54,228 bases of DNA from an uncultured Methanobrevibacter sp. (GTDB lineage: Archaea; Methanobacteriota; Methanobacteria; Methanobacteriales; Methanobacteriaceae): NCBI RefSeq assembly GCF_902788255.1, contig NZ_CADAJR010000023.1, forward strand, positions 1 to 54,228, written 5' to 3'. This document shows, piece after piece, positions 8,723-16,986 of the stretch (position 1 is the stretch's first letter; every line of letters starts with the position of its first letter). A program made the translations under genes and the position numbers. The notes under the pieces are model-generated. The model searched no databases. It worked only from the letters and a program-made list of their open reading frames with translations, and was not told where the DNA came from.

Positions 8723-8740
8723 TTATTTTGGCAAGGATAC

Positions 8741-8760
8741 CTCGACCTCTTTAGGTCGAG
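8741..8760 (-). terminator. 3'-end hairpin of the IscB element
   Basis: CTCGACCT-CTTT-AGGTCGAG forms a perfect 8-bp stem with a 4-base loop. It overlaps the iscB stop codon (8751-8753) and lies about 20 bases inside the element's 3' border. It may be the right-end structure recognised for transposition, a transcript end, or both. Confidence 0.55.
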
Positions 8761-9983
8761 GATGGAATTGCTATCCTCCAATCTATTAACCAACCTTTTA
8801 TAGGTTCTAATAATTTTAACTTCTTACTACTTACTCCTTGGCTGATTACAGTTCCATTGAAACTTTTCAGCTGAAAATACCCGCTGCTACGTTTTCCTGT
8901 AATAAAACATTCTATACTTTTATACATTACTTTGTCGTATCTTCTAAATCCATTGATGATGTATGGTGATTGGTTTTTTCGTCTTTGTCCTCCTTTACTG
9001 GGTTTGGCTTTGTGAATCTGTCGGTTGTGTCTTCTAACTTTTTTAAATAAATATTCAACATCTGATTGTTCAGCTTCCAAATTATGACTAATCACAAAAG
9101 CATCATTGCAATGGGACTTAACAATACCTAAATTCTCTCGAAGATACTTCGTTAAATAACCAAATGTTTCATAAACATTATTAAACTCTCTCTTGAGGGA
9201 TTCCAGTATTCTTTTTCTCATGATGTTCATGTGGCTTGCATGTTTAAATGTTTTTACTTTTTTGTTAAAGGTTAATTGTTTTTTATGGATTTTACTGTGA
9301 CAATCGCTGCATAATGTTACAAGATTGTCCATACGATTAGAACCGCCTTGACTTTTAAAAATGATGTGGTGTACTTCTAATTTTGTATGTTTTTTTCCAC
9401 ATATTTGGCATGTATATTTGTCTCTGCTTAAAACAGCGGATTTAACGTTATAGAAACCTTCAGCATCTCCATGCTGATACTCAACACCATTTATTTCAGG
9501 ATTTTTTAGTTTATATGTGTCAAATTCAGCAGTCTCAACAATAATGTTGTCCACTGGAAGTATACTGCAAACACGTTTAATCATAGTTAAATGACATTCA
9601 ATTTTATGCTGAATACTGGGAGCCAATTTTCCTTTTTTACTACGATTATTAAACCGGGCTGGACGATAACGTAACTTGCTCCTGCGATTCCTGCGCTGAC
9701 TCCTTCTACTTTCCAGTAATTTACTAATGTCCTGTCTTAATTCGACAGTGGCTTTGAATAATTCTTTTTTACTGGTTGTTGCAGACAATCCAATATATTT
9801 GCTTCCAGCATCAACACCTAGATTAACCGGTTGACGATAATCTGAAGATCGATGCAGTAATTGTATGGTAAATGGTGTACGATTCACAACTTTTGCTTTC
9901 TTATCTTTCAATAATATTCTTGCTTTTCTTGGTCGGCATGGCATTAACGGTTCACCATGCATGTTTAGTACGTAAACAAACAT
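8751..9983 (-). CDS. iscB: IscB RNA-guided endonuclease
   Basis: A 410-residue protein with the full IscB architecture. The N-terminal PLMP domain (EPLMPCRPRKARILL, residues 11-25) is followed by RuvC-I (NLGVDAGSKYIG, D58), an Arg-rich bridge helix (about 93-117), RuvC-II (IIVETAEFD, E150), and an inserted HNH domain with zinc cysteines 192/195/225/228, HH at 205-206, N220 and H229. RuvC-III (SHCNDAFVISH, H291, D294) and a C-terminal target-interaction region ending near GWLIDWR complete it. All expected catalytic residues are present. IscB is the ancestor-like relative of Cas9 and uses an omega RNA from upstream DNA to cut matching targets next to a target-adjacent motif. The ATG at 9983 follows AGGAGGT. 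The HNH inside RuvC and the PLMP domain exclude TnpB. It probably promotes retention and spread of the element. Confidence 0.92.
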   Translation of the reverse strand: MFVYVLNMHGEPLMPCRPRKARILLKDKKAKVVNRTPFTIQLLHRSSDYRQPVNLGVDAGSKYIGLSATTSKKELFKATVELRQDISKLLESRRSQRRNRRSKLRYRPARFNNRSKKGKLAPSIQHKIECHLTMIKRVCSILPVDNIIVETAEFDTYKLKNPEINGVEYQHGDAEGFYNVKSAVLSRDKYTCQICGKKHTKLEVHHIIFKSQGGSNRMDNLVTLCSDCHSKIHKKQLTFNKKVKTFKHASHMNIMRKRILESLKREFNNVYETFGYLTKYLRENLGIVKSHCNDAFVISHNLEAEQSDVEYLFKKVRRHNRQIHKAKPSKGGQRRKNQSPYIINGFRRYDKVMYKSIECFITGKRSSGYFQLKSFNGTVISQGVSSKKLKLLEPIKGWLIDWRIAIPSST

Positions 9984-10245
9984 AAATGTTTACCTCCTAT
10001 TCCTAAGTTTATATTTTTATCCCTCGACAATGTTATCCCAAGGTTTAATGTAAATTGGCACTGTTCCTACCATCTCAGAACCATGTTTAACCAATTACCG
10101 TAGAGCAAGGGGACTGGGATTAAACATCCCCTGGTACCTATAATATTCTTGGGTAACGTAGGTCAATAAAGACCCGAGTCTATTAAACTAGTGGACTTTT
10201 TAGAGTTATTTCTAAAAAATCCACGGCTTCTACAAGCCGTGGTAG
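9984..10245 (-). ncRNA. Candidate omega RNA (HEARO RNA) for IscB
   Basis: About 260 bases without an ORF between the element's 5' border and iscB, read on the minus strand. It begins with CCACGGCTT-GTAG-AAGCCGTGG (10242-10221), a 9-bp perfect hairpin, then a second imperfect stem at 10221-10193 (TCTAAAAA pairs with TTTTTAGA). A third is AGGGGATGTTTAATCCC at about 10133-10117, whose GGGGA also faces TCCCC just downstream. The region ends near the iscB ribosome binding site. IscB guide RNAs are encoded exactly here, with the guide at the 5' end taken from the flanking DNA. That predicts the guide as the 16 bases ending at 10246 (CTACTACAATATTAAA). RNA ends and fold are inferred by eye. Confidence 0.7.
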
Positions 10246-10428
10246 TTTAATATTGTAGTAGATTTCGTCTCCACGGGCTGAAGTCATGTCTGTAAAAACC
10301 ATTTCCTGGGGCAGTCTGACATCATACTCTCCAGGCAGATTCAGATACTGGTGCTGGCGCTTTGACTGTGCAAAGGACATGTATTTCAAAGTTTTGTCAT
10401 TGAGATGATAGGTTTGACTTAGTTTCAT
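10246..10428 (-). pseudogene. Rpn/PD-(D/E)XK-like coiled-coil protein, N-terminal 61 codons
   Basis: The ATG at 10428, behind GGAGATAGAATCCT, opens MKLSQTYHLNDKTLKYMSFA and reaches TSARGDEIYYNIK at the IscB border. In-frame translation runs on 20 codons into the element before a stop. The rest of the gene is at 7949-8722. The start has a good ribosome binding site and a TATA box at 10475-10483, so the gene was likely active before insertion. It was itself an addition between pfdA and ftsY. Confidence 0.75.
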
Positions 10429-10474
10429 AGGATTCTATCTCCTTTTTTTTATTTTTTAGAGATTTCCAAAAATC

Positions 10475-10483
10475 TTATATAAA
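10475..10483 (-). promoter_or_regulatory. TATA box of the split coiled-coil gene
   Basis: On the minus strand, TTTATATAA lies about 50 bases before the ATG at 10428, predicting a transcript start near 10452. The rest of the 10429-10704 gap is A/T-rich, with a likely ftsY promoter box (TTTTTTAAATAATATA) around 10645 on the plus strand. No gene is seen in this gap. Confidence 0.4.
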
Positions 10484-10716
10484 CTACTCATGAGCAAATA
10501 ATAATTTTAAAAAGACCATATATAAAGATATGTTTTATTTAAAAGCATTATTGATTTTTATTTGTATTTTTAGAAGTTTTAAACAATATTTATTTTAGCT
10601 CGCTGAAAATATGATAAGTGTGTCGGGTCTGTTTTTTGACTATTTTTTAAATAATATAACTGACATAACTATAATTAATATAGATTTTTAACTAACAGTT
10701 TAGGTTGGGATTAATT

Positions 10717-12240
10717 TTGTTTGAATCGTTAAAAAAGAAATTCTCACGTACCAGTGAAAAACTGGAAGAAGAACTTATAGAAGAAGCAGAAGCAGAAGAC
10801 AACCTTCAGGAGGAATCCGGTTCAAGATTTTCATTTTTCTCATTCGGTAAGAAAAAGGAAGAGGAGACTGAAGAGGAAGAGGATGAAAATTTACTTCCGG
10901 AAGCTGAAGAAGTTGAAGAAAGCGAAGAGGTTTTAGAGGAACCTGCTGAAGAGCCTAAGGAGGAGAAGAAATCCCGTTTCTGGAGCAGAAGCAAGGATGA
11001 AACCCCTGAAGAGGATGAGGCTGAAGAGGTTTTAGAAGAAACTCCTGAAGAGGATGAGGCTGAAGAGGTTTTAGAAGAAATCGAAGAGAAAGACGAACCT
11101 AAGGAGGAGAAGAAATCCCGTTTCTGGAGCAGGAACAAGGAAGAGTCATCCGAAGAGGAAGATGATGAACCTAAAGAGGAGAAAAAGTCCCATTTCTGGA
11201 GCAGGAACAAGGATGAATCATCCGATGATGGGCAAGAAGATGAAGCCGAAGAAAAAGAGGAAAAATCTCATTTCTGGAGCAGGAACAAGGACAAGGATGA
11301 AAAGGACGTTTCCGCTGACGGTGAGGCCAAAGGTGGAATATTCTCATTTGTAAGGGAAAAGACCATTCAGGAAAAGCACGTTGAAGACATTCTCTTTGAA
11401 CTTGAAATGGAACTTCTCCAGGGTGATGTTGCAATGGAGGTTGCAACCGAGGTCGTTGAAAGCGTCAAGGAAAACCTTGTCGGTAAGAAAATCAAAAGAA
11501 GCAATGACATCACTGAATACACATTCTATGCTTTAAGGGATGCGGTTTCCGATATCATAAGCATTGAAGGCAAGTCAATGACCGAAATGCTTGAGGAAAA
11601 GAAGGCACAGGGAGAGCCACTTGTTGTGATGTTTGTGGGTATCAACGGTACCGGTAAGACCACAACAATCGGAAAACTCGCCAACTACTATCTCAAAAAA
11701 GGTTACACTCCTGTAATTGCGGCTTCAGACACATTCCGTGCAGGGGCAATCGAGCAGGTCACACATCACGCAGACAATGTGGGGGTTAAAATCATCAAGC
11801 ACCAGAAGGGTTCAGATCCTGCCGCTGTTGCATTCGATGCGGTTGAACACGCAAAGGCCCAGGGCAAGGAACTTGTTTTAATCGATACTGCAGGAAGGAT
11901 GCAGACCAACACAAACCTTATGGACGAGATGAAAAAAATCAAGCGTGTATCCAAACCTGATTTGGTCATTTTCGTCGGTGATGCAATAACCGGTAACGAC
12001 GCAACCGAACAGGCACGTAAGTTCAATGAGGCAATTGACATTGACGGTGTAATACTCACCAAGGCCGATGCTGACAGTAAGGGTGGTGCTTCACTTTCAA
12101 TCGGTTATGTAATCCAGAAGCCGATTATGTTTTTAGGTGTTGGTCAGGGATACGATGACATTATGGAATATGACTCTGAATGGATGCTGAATCAGCTCTT
12201 TTCAGAAGACGATGAGGCAATTGTTGAAAATGAAGCTTAG
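10717..12240 (+). CDS. ftsY: Signal recognition particle receptor FtsY
   Basis: The SRP receptor GTPase that docks SRP-ribosome complexes at the membrane. The TTG at 10717 gives MFESLKKKFSRTSEKLEEE (507 residues); a TTG at 10705 is also possible. The N-terminal about 210 residues are very acidic and low complexity, with four copies of a block containing EEKKSRFWSRNK (or SHFWSRNK, and one shortened EEKSHFWSRNK). The C-terminal NG domain has GINGTGKTTT, SDTFRAGAIEQ, IDTAGRMQ, LTKADADSKGGASLS and ends FLGVGQGYDDIMEY. The acidic A domain is known from other FtsY proteins, but the regular aromatic/Arg repeats stand out. The 3' end overlaps the CapA-like gene by 11 bases. Confidence 0.95.
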   Translation: MFESLKKKFSRTSEKLEEELIEEAEAEDNLQEESGSRFSFFSFGKKKEEETEEEEDENLLPEAEEVEESEEVLEEPAEEPKEEKKSRFWSRSKDETPEEDEAEEVLEETPEEDEAEEVLEEIEEKDEPKEEKKSRFWSRNKEESSEEEDDEPKEEKKSHFWSRNKDESSDDGQEDEAEEKEEKSHFWSRNKDKDEKDVSADGEAKGGIFSFVREKTIQEKHVEDILFELEMELLQGDVAMEVATEVVESVKENLVGKKIKRSNDITEYTFYALRDAVSDIISIEGKSMTEMLEEKKAQGEPLVVMFVGINGTGKTTTIGKLANYYLKKGYTPVIAASDTFRAGAIEQVTHHADNVGVKIIKHQKGSDPAAVAFDAVEHAKAQGKELVLIDTAGRMQTNTNLMDEMKKIKRVSKPDLVIFVGDAITGNDATEQARKFNEAIDIDGVILTKADADSKGGASLSIGYVIQKPIMFLGVGQGYDDIMEYDSEWMLNQLFSEDDEAIVENEA

Positions 12241-13294
12241 AAACATTCTTTTGATTGTTCTGGTCTTTCTTGTGATTGTTGCCGCATGGGCAACATTCTT
12301 CAATCCCTCAAGTTCGGTGGTAAACGTCGGACCTAAGGAAAACGTGTCCGTAGCCGTTACAGGGGATGTGATGTTTGCACGTAACATGCCGGGGGTCCTT
12401 AGCATGGACTCCTCACCGTTCAAGGGCGTAAGTGACGTTACTTCTGCCGTTGATTTGCTTTTAATCAACTTTGAAAATGCTGCGACAGATACGGACAATG
12501 CCCTCAAGGGTGATGTTCCGCTGAAATGCGATCCGAGCTATGTTCCCCTTGCAAAGGCAAACAACAATACCGTTGCGGCACTTGCAAACAACCATGCATT
12601 TGACTATGGCCAGACCGGAATGGAGGATACCATAAAATACCTCAAGGATGCCGGAATCACACCGATGGGTGCCGGAAACACTGAAGATGAGGCCCATCAG
12701 GCTGTTGTCAAGGAGGTAAACGGAAGAAAGATTACAATCCTCAACTATATGGATTCCGAAAACTTCGCCGAATACTCACAGGAAGTGATGCCGTATGCCA
12801 ACGGGTCAAATCCGGGATATTCCGCATATGACTCAGCGGATGCCCAAAAGCAGATTGCGGAAAACAACGATTCAGACTGCATCATTGCATACATGCATTA
12901 CGGAAACGAATATTCCAATTCACCAAACGAAAATCAGGTCAAGATGTCCCATGAGCTGATTGACTACGGTGCGGACATTGTCATAGGTTCACATCCTCAC
13001 GTTACCGAGGGAATTGAGATGTATAAGGGCAAGCCGATATTCTACAGTTTGGGAAACTTCATATTTGACCAGTCAAACGAGGCGACACATACTGCATACT
13101 TTGTAAAGCTTGACCTGGTTGAAAACACAGGTACCTGCACAGTGTATCCTATATACATTTCAAACTACCTGCCGGAGCATATGTCAGCGGAAGACGGAAC
13201 TTCTCTTTTAAGCGGTCTTTCCCCGCAATGCGAACAACTAAAGGTCAATTCCGATGGTACCGGAACATTAACATTCAATTTAACTGATGGATAA
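12230..13294 (+). CDS. CapA/PgsA-like metallophosphoesterase-fold protein
   Basis: I use the ATG at 12230 (MKLRNILLIVLVFLVIVAAWATFF), which gives a clear signal anchor; the product is 354 residues. The CapA fold is recognised by VAVTGDVMFARN, LINFENAATD, VAALANNHAFDYGQTGMEDT, GAGNTEDEAHQ, IAYMHYGNEYSNSP, GADIVIGSHPHVTEGIE and FYSLGNFIFDQ, with metal-ligand Asp, Asn and His positions kept. Family members act in poly-gamma-glutamate capsule synthesis or related surface-polymer metabolism; the substrate here is unknown. It overlaps ftsY by 11 bases, so it may be co-expressed with it. Confidence 0.85.
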   Translation: MKLRNILLIVLVFLVIVAAWATFFNPSSSVVNVGPKENVSVAVTGDVMFARNMPGVLSMDSSPFKGVSDVTSAVDLLLINFENAATDTDNALKGDVPLKCDPSYVPLAKANNNTVAALANNHAFDYGQTGMEDTIKYLKDAGITPMGAGNTEDEAHQAVVKEVNGRKITILNYMDSENFAEYSQEVMPYANGSNPGYSAYDSADAQKQIAENNDSDCIIAYMHYGNEYSNSPNENQVKMSHELIDYGADIVIGSHPHVTEGIEMYKGKPIFYSLGNFIFDQSNEATHTAYFVKLDLVENTGTCTVYPIYISNYLPEHMSAEDGTSLLSGLSPQCEQLKVNSDGTGTLTFNLTDG

Positions 13295-13552
13295 CTCCAA
13301 TCAGTTAAATGCTTCTTATTTTTTTTCAGATTAATTTTTAATTTATTAGTTAAACTCTTAAAAAATCACATTTTAATCTAAACATTTTAAGGTTATTGTA
13401 GCATATTTCACTATTTTTGTTATTTTCATAGTTTTTTCTATATGTTTTCAAGCTATTTTCATCAATTTAAGCTATTTTAAAGCTATTTTTAAAGTAAAAA
13501 GATTTATATATGTTTTTTGATAAACCATTCAATGAGAGGTGAAAATATTTCG
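13295..13552. promoter_or_regulatory. Intergenic region with repeats and TATA box for the hydrolase-like pair
   Basis: A/T-rich 260 bases. AAGCTATTTT occurs three times at 13450-13459, 13469-13478 and 13480-13489. Next is a TATA box TTTATATA at 13503-13510 and a GAGAGGTGA ribosome binding site at 13534-13542. The triple repeat just upstream of the TATA box could be a regulator or BRE-proximal site (inference). Confidence 0.4.
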
Positions 13553-15355
13553 ATGAAAAATAAAATATTGATTTTATTAATTGCAGTGACATTAATTTTC
13601 ATGATAGGTTCCGTCAGTGCAGTCAATGAAACCGATATTGCAGTATCTCAAAATTACGATTCACAGGAGTCTGTTGTAGAAGATGTTAATGAAGAACTCC
13701 CTGACGAATCATCAAAACTGGGAAATGAAGATAATCTAACCAAAGTCAAGACATCAGTCAAAAGCGAAGATACTAATATTGTTAAGGGAAAGGATTTCAC
13801 TGTCCAGCTGACAGATTCAAATTCAACACCTGTGGCGAACAAGACCATAACATTCAAGTTCAACAATAAGAATACAAAAGTCGTTACCGACAATGACGGA
13901 TTTGCAAAACTTAAAATCAATGTCGAACCCGGAACATACACACTCAAGTACTCATTTTCAGGAGATGACGGATATTCGGCAAGTAGCGGTTCAACCAAAA
14001 TCTTTGTAATCTCATCATCAACTTCAAAGATAGCCGCCAAGACCTACACTGCATATGTGGGCCTGACCAATATCTATACCGTAACATTGACTGCAGGTGA
14101 CACTCCACTTTCCGGTAGGGTTGTCGTGTTTAAGATCAATGGAAAGACATACAACAAAAAGACAAACAGCAAAGGGCAGGCTAAACTCAGCATCAATCTG
14201 CCTAAGGCAAATTATAGAATCACATTCTCCTATGCCGGTGAAAAGAACATTAAATCGACATCAGGATCATCTCAAATAACCGTTTTGAATGGAATGCCTA
14301 CCAAAATGTCCAAGGCAAATTCCGTAATATACAGAAACAAGAAAGCCGGATATTTCAAGGTCAAATTGCTTGACATGAGAAACCATCCTTTAAAGTCAGC
14401 AAATGTCAAATTCAAGCTTAAGGGCAAAACCTATGTCAAAAAAACTAATGCCAATGGTATTGCAAGCCTTAAAATCAAATTGAAAACAGGCAACTATAAG
14501 ATTAAGGCCTACTTTTCCAAAACTTCCATGTACAAACAGGTATCCAAAACCTATACGGTAAAAGTGAAGCCTAAACATGTTACCAACAATGGTATGTGGC
14601 TTTTCGGTAAGGATATGAAAGCCGTCAACTTCAATACTCTTAAGAAGCATGAATTCAAGCATGTTTTCCTGAATTTCAAAGCCGTTGAACTGTATGGTAA
14701 AAGCGGAGTTGAGAATTGGATCAAGCAGGCAAAATCATACGGCATAAAGGTTCATCTGTGGATGCAGGTCTTTTATGGAAAGGGCAACTGGCAGAATCCG
14801 GTCAGGAATGGCGGAATAGATTATGAACTGATCAATTCAAAGGTCAAGGAGGCCAAAAGCTATGCCAAAATCAAAGGTGTGACCGGAGTTCACTTTGACT
14901 ATCTCAGATATCCGGGAAATGCTTATCAGTATAAAAACTCTATAAATGCGGTCAACACATTTGTCAAAAAGGCCGCAAATGCAGTCCACAGCGTAAATAA
15001 AAAACTGATCGTATCTGCAGCTGTGATGCCGGAGCCTTCCTCAATGAAGACATACTACGCTCAGGACATCAGGACAATGGGCAAATACTTCGATGCGATT
15101 GTCCCTATGGTCTATAAGGGAAACTACAATGCCGGAAGGACATGGATCAAGTGGGTTACCCAAACATTTGACAAGCAATCCAGCAAGGCACAAATCTGGA
15201 CAGGTCTTCAGTCATACAGATCCGATTCCAGTTTGAATAAACTATCTGCTACAGAACTGATGGGAGATGCTGATGCCGCTGTTTTAGGCGGAGCAAAAGG
15301 TGTAATCCTATTCAGATTCGGACTGTTCAATTTCTTAAACTTCAAGGAGCTCTAA
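13553..15355 (+). CDS. Secreted Ig-like protein with C-terminal TIM-barrel glycoside-hydrolase-like domain, copy 1
   Basis: I choose the ATG at 13553 (MKNKILILLIAVTLIFMIGSVSAV, signal peptide) because of GAGAGGTGA upstream; the product is 600 residues. An acidic spacer follows, then three Ig-like modules (KDFTVQLTDSNSTPVANKTITFKF; YTVTLTAGDTPLSGRVVVFKI; FKVKLLDMRNHPLKSANVKFKL). The last about 245 residues form a hydrolase-like barrel: FKHVFLNFKAVELYG, GIKVHLWMQVFYG, IKGVTGVHFDYLRYPG, SAAVMPEPSSM, DAIVPMVYKGNY and QIWTGLQSY. HFDYLRYP resembles the GHL10/DUF4015 group of putative glycoside hydrolases. Candidate catalytic acids are the Asp of HFDY and the Glu of MPEPS. A wall-polymer substrate is plausible. 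One base separates it from copy 2. Confidence 0.75.
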   Translation: MKNKILILLIAVTLIFMIGSVSAVNETDIAVSQNYDSQESVVEDVNEELPDESSKLGNEDNLTKVKTSVKSEDTNIVKGKDFTVQLTDSNSTPVANKTITFKFNNKNTKVVTDNDGFAKLKINVEPGTYTLKYSFSGDDGYSASSGSTKIFVISSSTSKIAAKTYTAYVGLTNIYTVTLTAGDTPLSGRVVVFKINGKTYNKKTNSKGQAKLSINLPKANYRITFSYAGEKNIKSTSGSSQITVLNGMPTKMSKANSVIYRNKKAGYFKVKLLDMRNHPLKSANVKFKLKGKTYVKKTNANGIASLKIKLKTGNYKIKAYFSKTSMYKQVSKTYTVKVKPKHVTNNGMWLFGKDMKAVNFNTLKKHEFKHVFLNFKAVELYGKSGVENWIKQAKSYGIKVHLWMQVFYGKGNWQNPVRNGGIDYELINSKVKEAKSYAKIKGVTGVHFDYLRYPGNAYQYKNSINAVNTFVKKAANAVHSVNKKLIVSAAVMPEPSSMKTYYAQDIRTMGKYFDAIVPMVYKGNYNAGRTWIKWVTQTFDKQSSKAQIWTGLQSYRSDSSLNKLSATELMGDADAAVLGGAKGVILFRFGLFNFLNFKEL

Positions 15356-15356
15356 C

Positions 15357-16916
15357 ATGAAACGTATAATGTTGATATTCATATTCTTATTGGCGCTGGC
15401 TTCCATTTCTGCAGTCACAGCCGATGAGAACTCTACTGATTTGATTGCTGATGAGAAGGAGGACATTTCCGCTCTTCAATCAGTGGATAACCTTTCATCT
15501 GAAGTGGATGACACTTTGGCCGAGCAATCGAATGAGGATATTGTGAAGGAAAATGAAAGCGGGGATGTTAAGACAACATCTCAAATCACAGCATCCGCCG
15601 TATCCGGTTATGAGGCATCATTTATAAAGATAACATTCAAGCTGACTTCAGGCGGCAAGCCATTGGCTTCCAAAAATGTCACAATTCTTTTGGATGGCCT
15701 CACTTATGACAAAACCACAAACAGGAACGGTGAGGGAAGCATATCCGTACTTCTTATGAAGGGAACATACTATGCGAAATTCAGCTATGAGGGGGACAAT
15801 TCGACAACATCCGCTGAGAAGACATCAAAGGTGACAGTTAAAAGTCCCACCAAAACCAAGCTGGTTGTCGGCGACAAGAACATCAACTACCGTCAGGGTT
15901 CAAAATGTCTCTTTTATGTCAAGCTGATGACATCCTCCGGAAAGGTTCTAAAAAACCAGGAAGTTGTGCTGAATGTTGCAGGCAAGACTTATAAGCTCAA
16001 AACTGACAATAGAGGAAATGCCAAGGTATACCTTAACCTTAAGAAGGGAACCCACAAGGTGAAATATTCATTTAAAAGAGTTCCCGCATATTCCGCCTCA
16101 AGCGGATCATACAAAATCAAGGTCAAGGCCAAAATGGCTAAGGGTAACGGATATTGGCTCTGGCCGGCACACATGAAAAGCATAAGCCTTAAGAGTCTGG
16201 CCAAAAAGGGAACCAAACATCTTTTCCTTCATGTTGAGGCCATTTCAGCATACGGCAAATCCTATGTTGTGTCATTCATTAAGAAGGCACACAGACAGGG
16301 AATAAAGGTTCATCTGTGGATGCAGATATGCTACAGTGGGGGAGAATGGGTAAGTCCCGTAAGGGATGACGGCTCATATAAATATGGATTCATGAACAAG
16401 AAAATCGCTGAAGCCAAAAGATACGCCAAAATCAAGGGTGTGGATGGAATACACTTTGACTATATGAGGTATGGCGGAACCGCCCACAAGCACAAGAATG
16501 CCGTTGAATCCATCAACTACTTTGTCAAGAAGACTGCAATTCAGATTCATAAGATAAGGCCGAACTGTATAGTTTCAGGTGCGCTTATGCCCGAGCCTAG
16601 CATGATGGAGTATTATTACGGTCAGGACGTTCCAACATTAAGCAAATACGTAGACGCACTGCTTCCGATGGTTTATAAGGGCAACTATCATCAGACCCGT
16701 TCATGGATTAAGTCCGTAACCCAAACATTTGTCAAGCAGTCAAACGGGGCGCAAATCTGGACAGGTCTTCAGTCATACTATTCCGATTCCAATACCAATA
16801 AACTGCCTCACAGCACACTTCTGAAGGATGCAAAGGCTGCTAAAAATGGTGGTGCTTTAGGTATTGTACTGTTCAGAATAGGTATAAGCTGTAATTTCAA
16901 TTTCAAAAAGGTTTAA
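15357..16916 (+). CDS. Secreted Ig-like protein with C-terminal TIM-barrel glycoside-hydrolase-like domain, copy 2
   Basis: A 519-residue paralogue of the preceding protein, with AAGGAGCT before its ATG. A signal peptide (MKRIMLIFIFLLALASISAVTA), acidic spacer and two Ig-like modules (FKLTSGGKPLASKNVTILLDG; YVKLMTSSGKVLKNQEVVLNV), one fewer than copy 1, precede the same barrel: KHLFLHVEAISAYG, VHLWMQICYSGGEW, VDGIHFDYMRYGG, SGALMPEPSMM, DALLPMVYKGNY and QIWTGLQSYYSDS. Both ends of the barrel and the putative acid residues are conserved between copies. The tandem arrangement shows local duplication followed by loss or gain of an Ig module. Both are probably wall-associated enzymes. Confidence 0.75.
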   Translation: MKRIMLIFIFLLALASISAVTADENSTDLIADEKEDISALQSVDNLSSEVDDTLAEQSNEDIVKENESGDVKTTSQITASAVSGYEASFIKITFKLTSGGKPLASKNVTILLDGLTYDKTTNRNGEGSISVLLMKGTYYAKFSYEGDNSTTSAEKTSKVTVKSPTKTKLVVGDKNINYRQGSKCLFYVKLMTSSGKVLKNQEVVLNVAGKTYKLKTDNRGNAKVYLNLKKGTHKVKYSFKRVPAYSASSGSYKIKVKAKMAKGNGYWLWPAHMKSISLKSLAKKGTKHLFLHVEAISAYGKSYVVSFIKKAHRQGIKVHLWMQICYSGGEWVSPVRDDGSYKYGFMNKKIAEAKRYAKIKGVDGIHFDYMRYGGTAHKHKNAVESINYFVKKTAIQIHKIRPNCIVSGALMPEPSMMEYYYGQDVPTLSKYVDALLPMVYKGNYHQTRSWIKSVTQTFVKQSNGAQIWTGLQSYYSDSNTNKLPHSTLLKDAKAAKNGGALGIVLFRIGISCNFNFKKV

Positions 16917-16986
16917 AAGTTGATTCTTTTAAATCTAAACATTTCTTTTTTTAATATTGGTTGGTGAGGGTTAATATATTCGGCAA

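Larger units (their letters stand above)
8723..10245 (-). mobile_element. IscB element (HEARO-like) inserted in a coiled-coil gene
   Basis: The borders come from the host gene: removing 8723-10245 (1523 bp) joins codon 61 (AAA, 10248-10246) in frame to GATGAAGAT (8722-8714). The result is the continuous peptide ...DEIYYNIK-DEDLLIDLEEESE. There is no evident target duplication. The element carries iscB, about 260 bases of structured upstream DNA (omega RNA/HEARO candidate), a hairpin at its 5' end (10221-10242) and one at its 3' end (8741-8760). It lacks a tnpA, so transposition would need help in trans. ATGA lies one base outside its 3' border, matching the ATGA/GTGA target preference I recall for HEARO elements. 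The exact border is uncertain by a base or two because both sides are A-rich. Confidence 0.85.

Noticed and set aside
8751-9983. TnpB or group II intron-type HNH protein
   Set aside because: The PLMP N-terminus, bridge helix and HNH placed inside a split RuvC are specific to IscB. There is no reverse transcriptase and no TnpB zinc finger layout.
10806-11210. Ser-rich minus-strand ORF of 134 codons
   Set aside because: It is the reverse complement of the acidic repeats of ftsY, with no start signal.
13450-13489. Triple AAGCTATTTT repeat as an origin or iteron array
   Set aside because: Only three irregularly spaced copies and no replication gene; more likely promoter-proximal.
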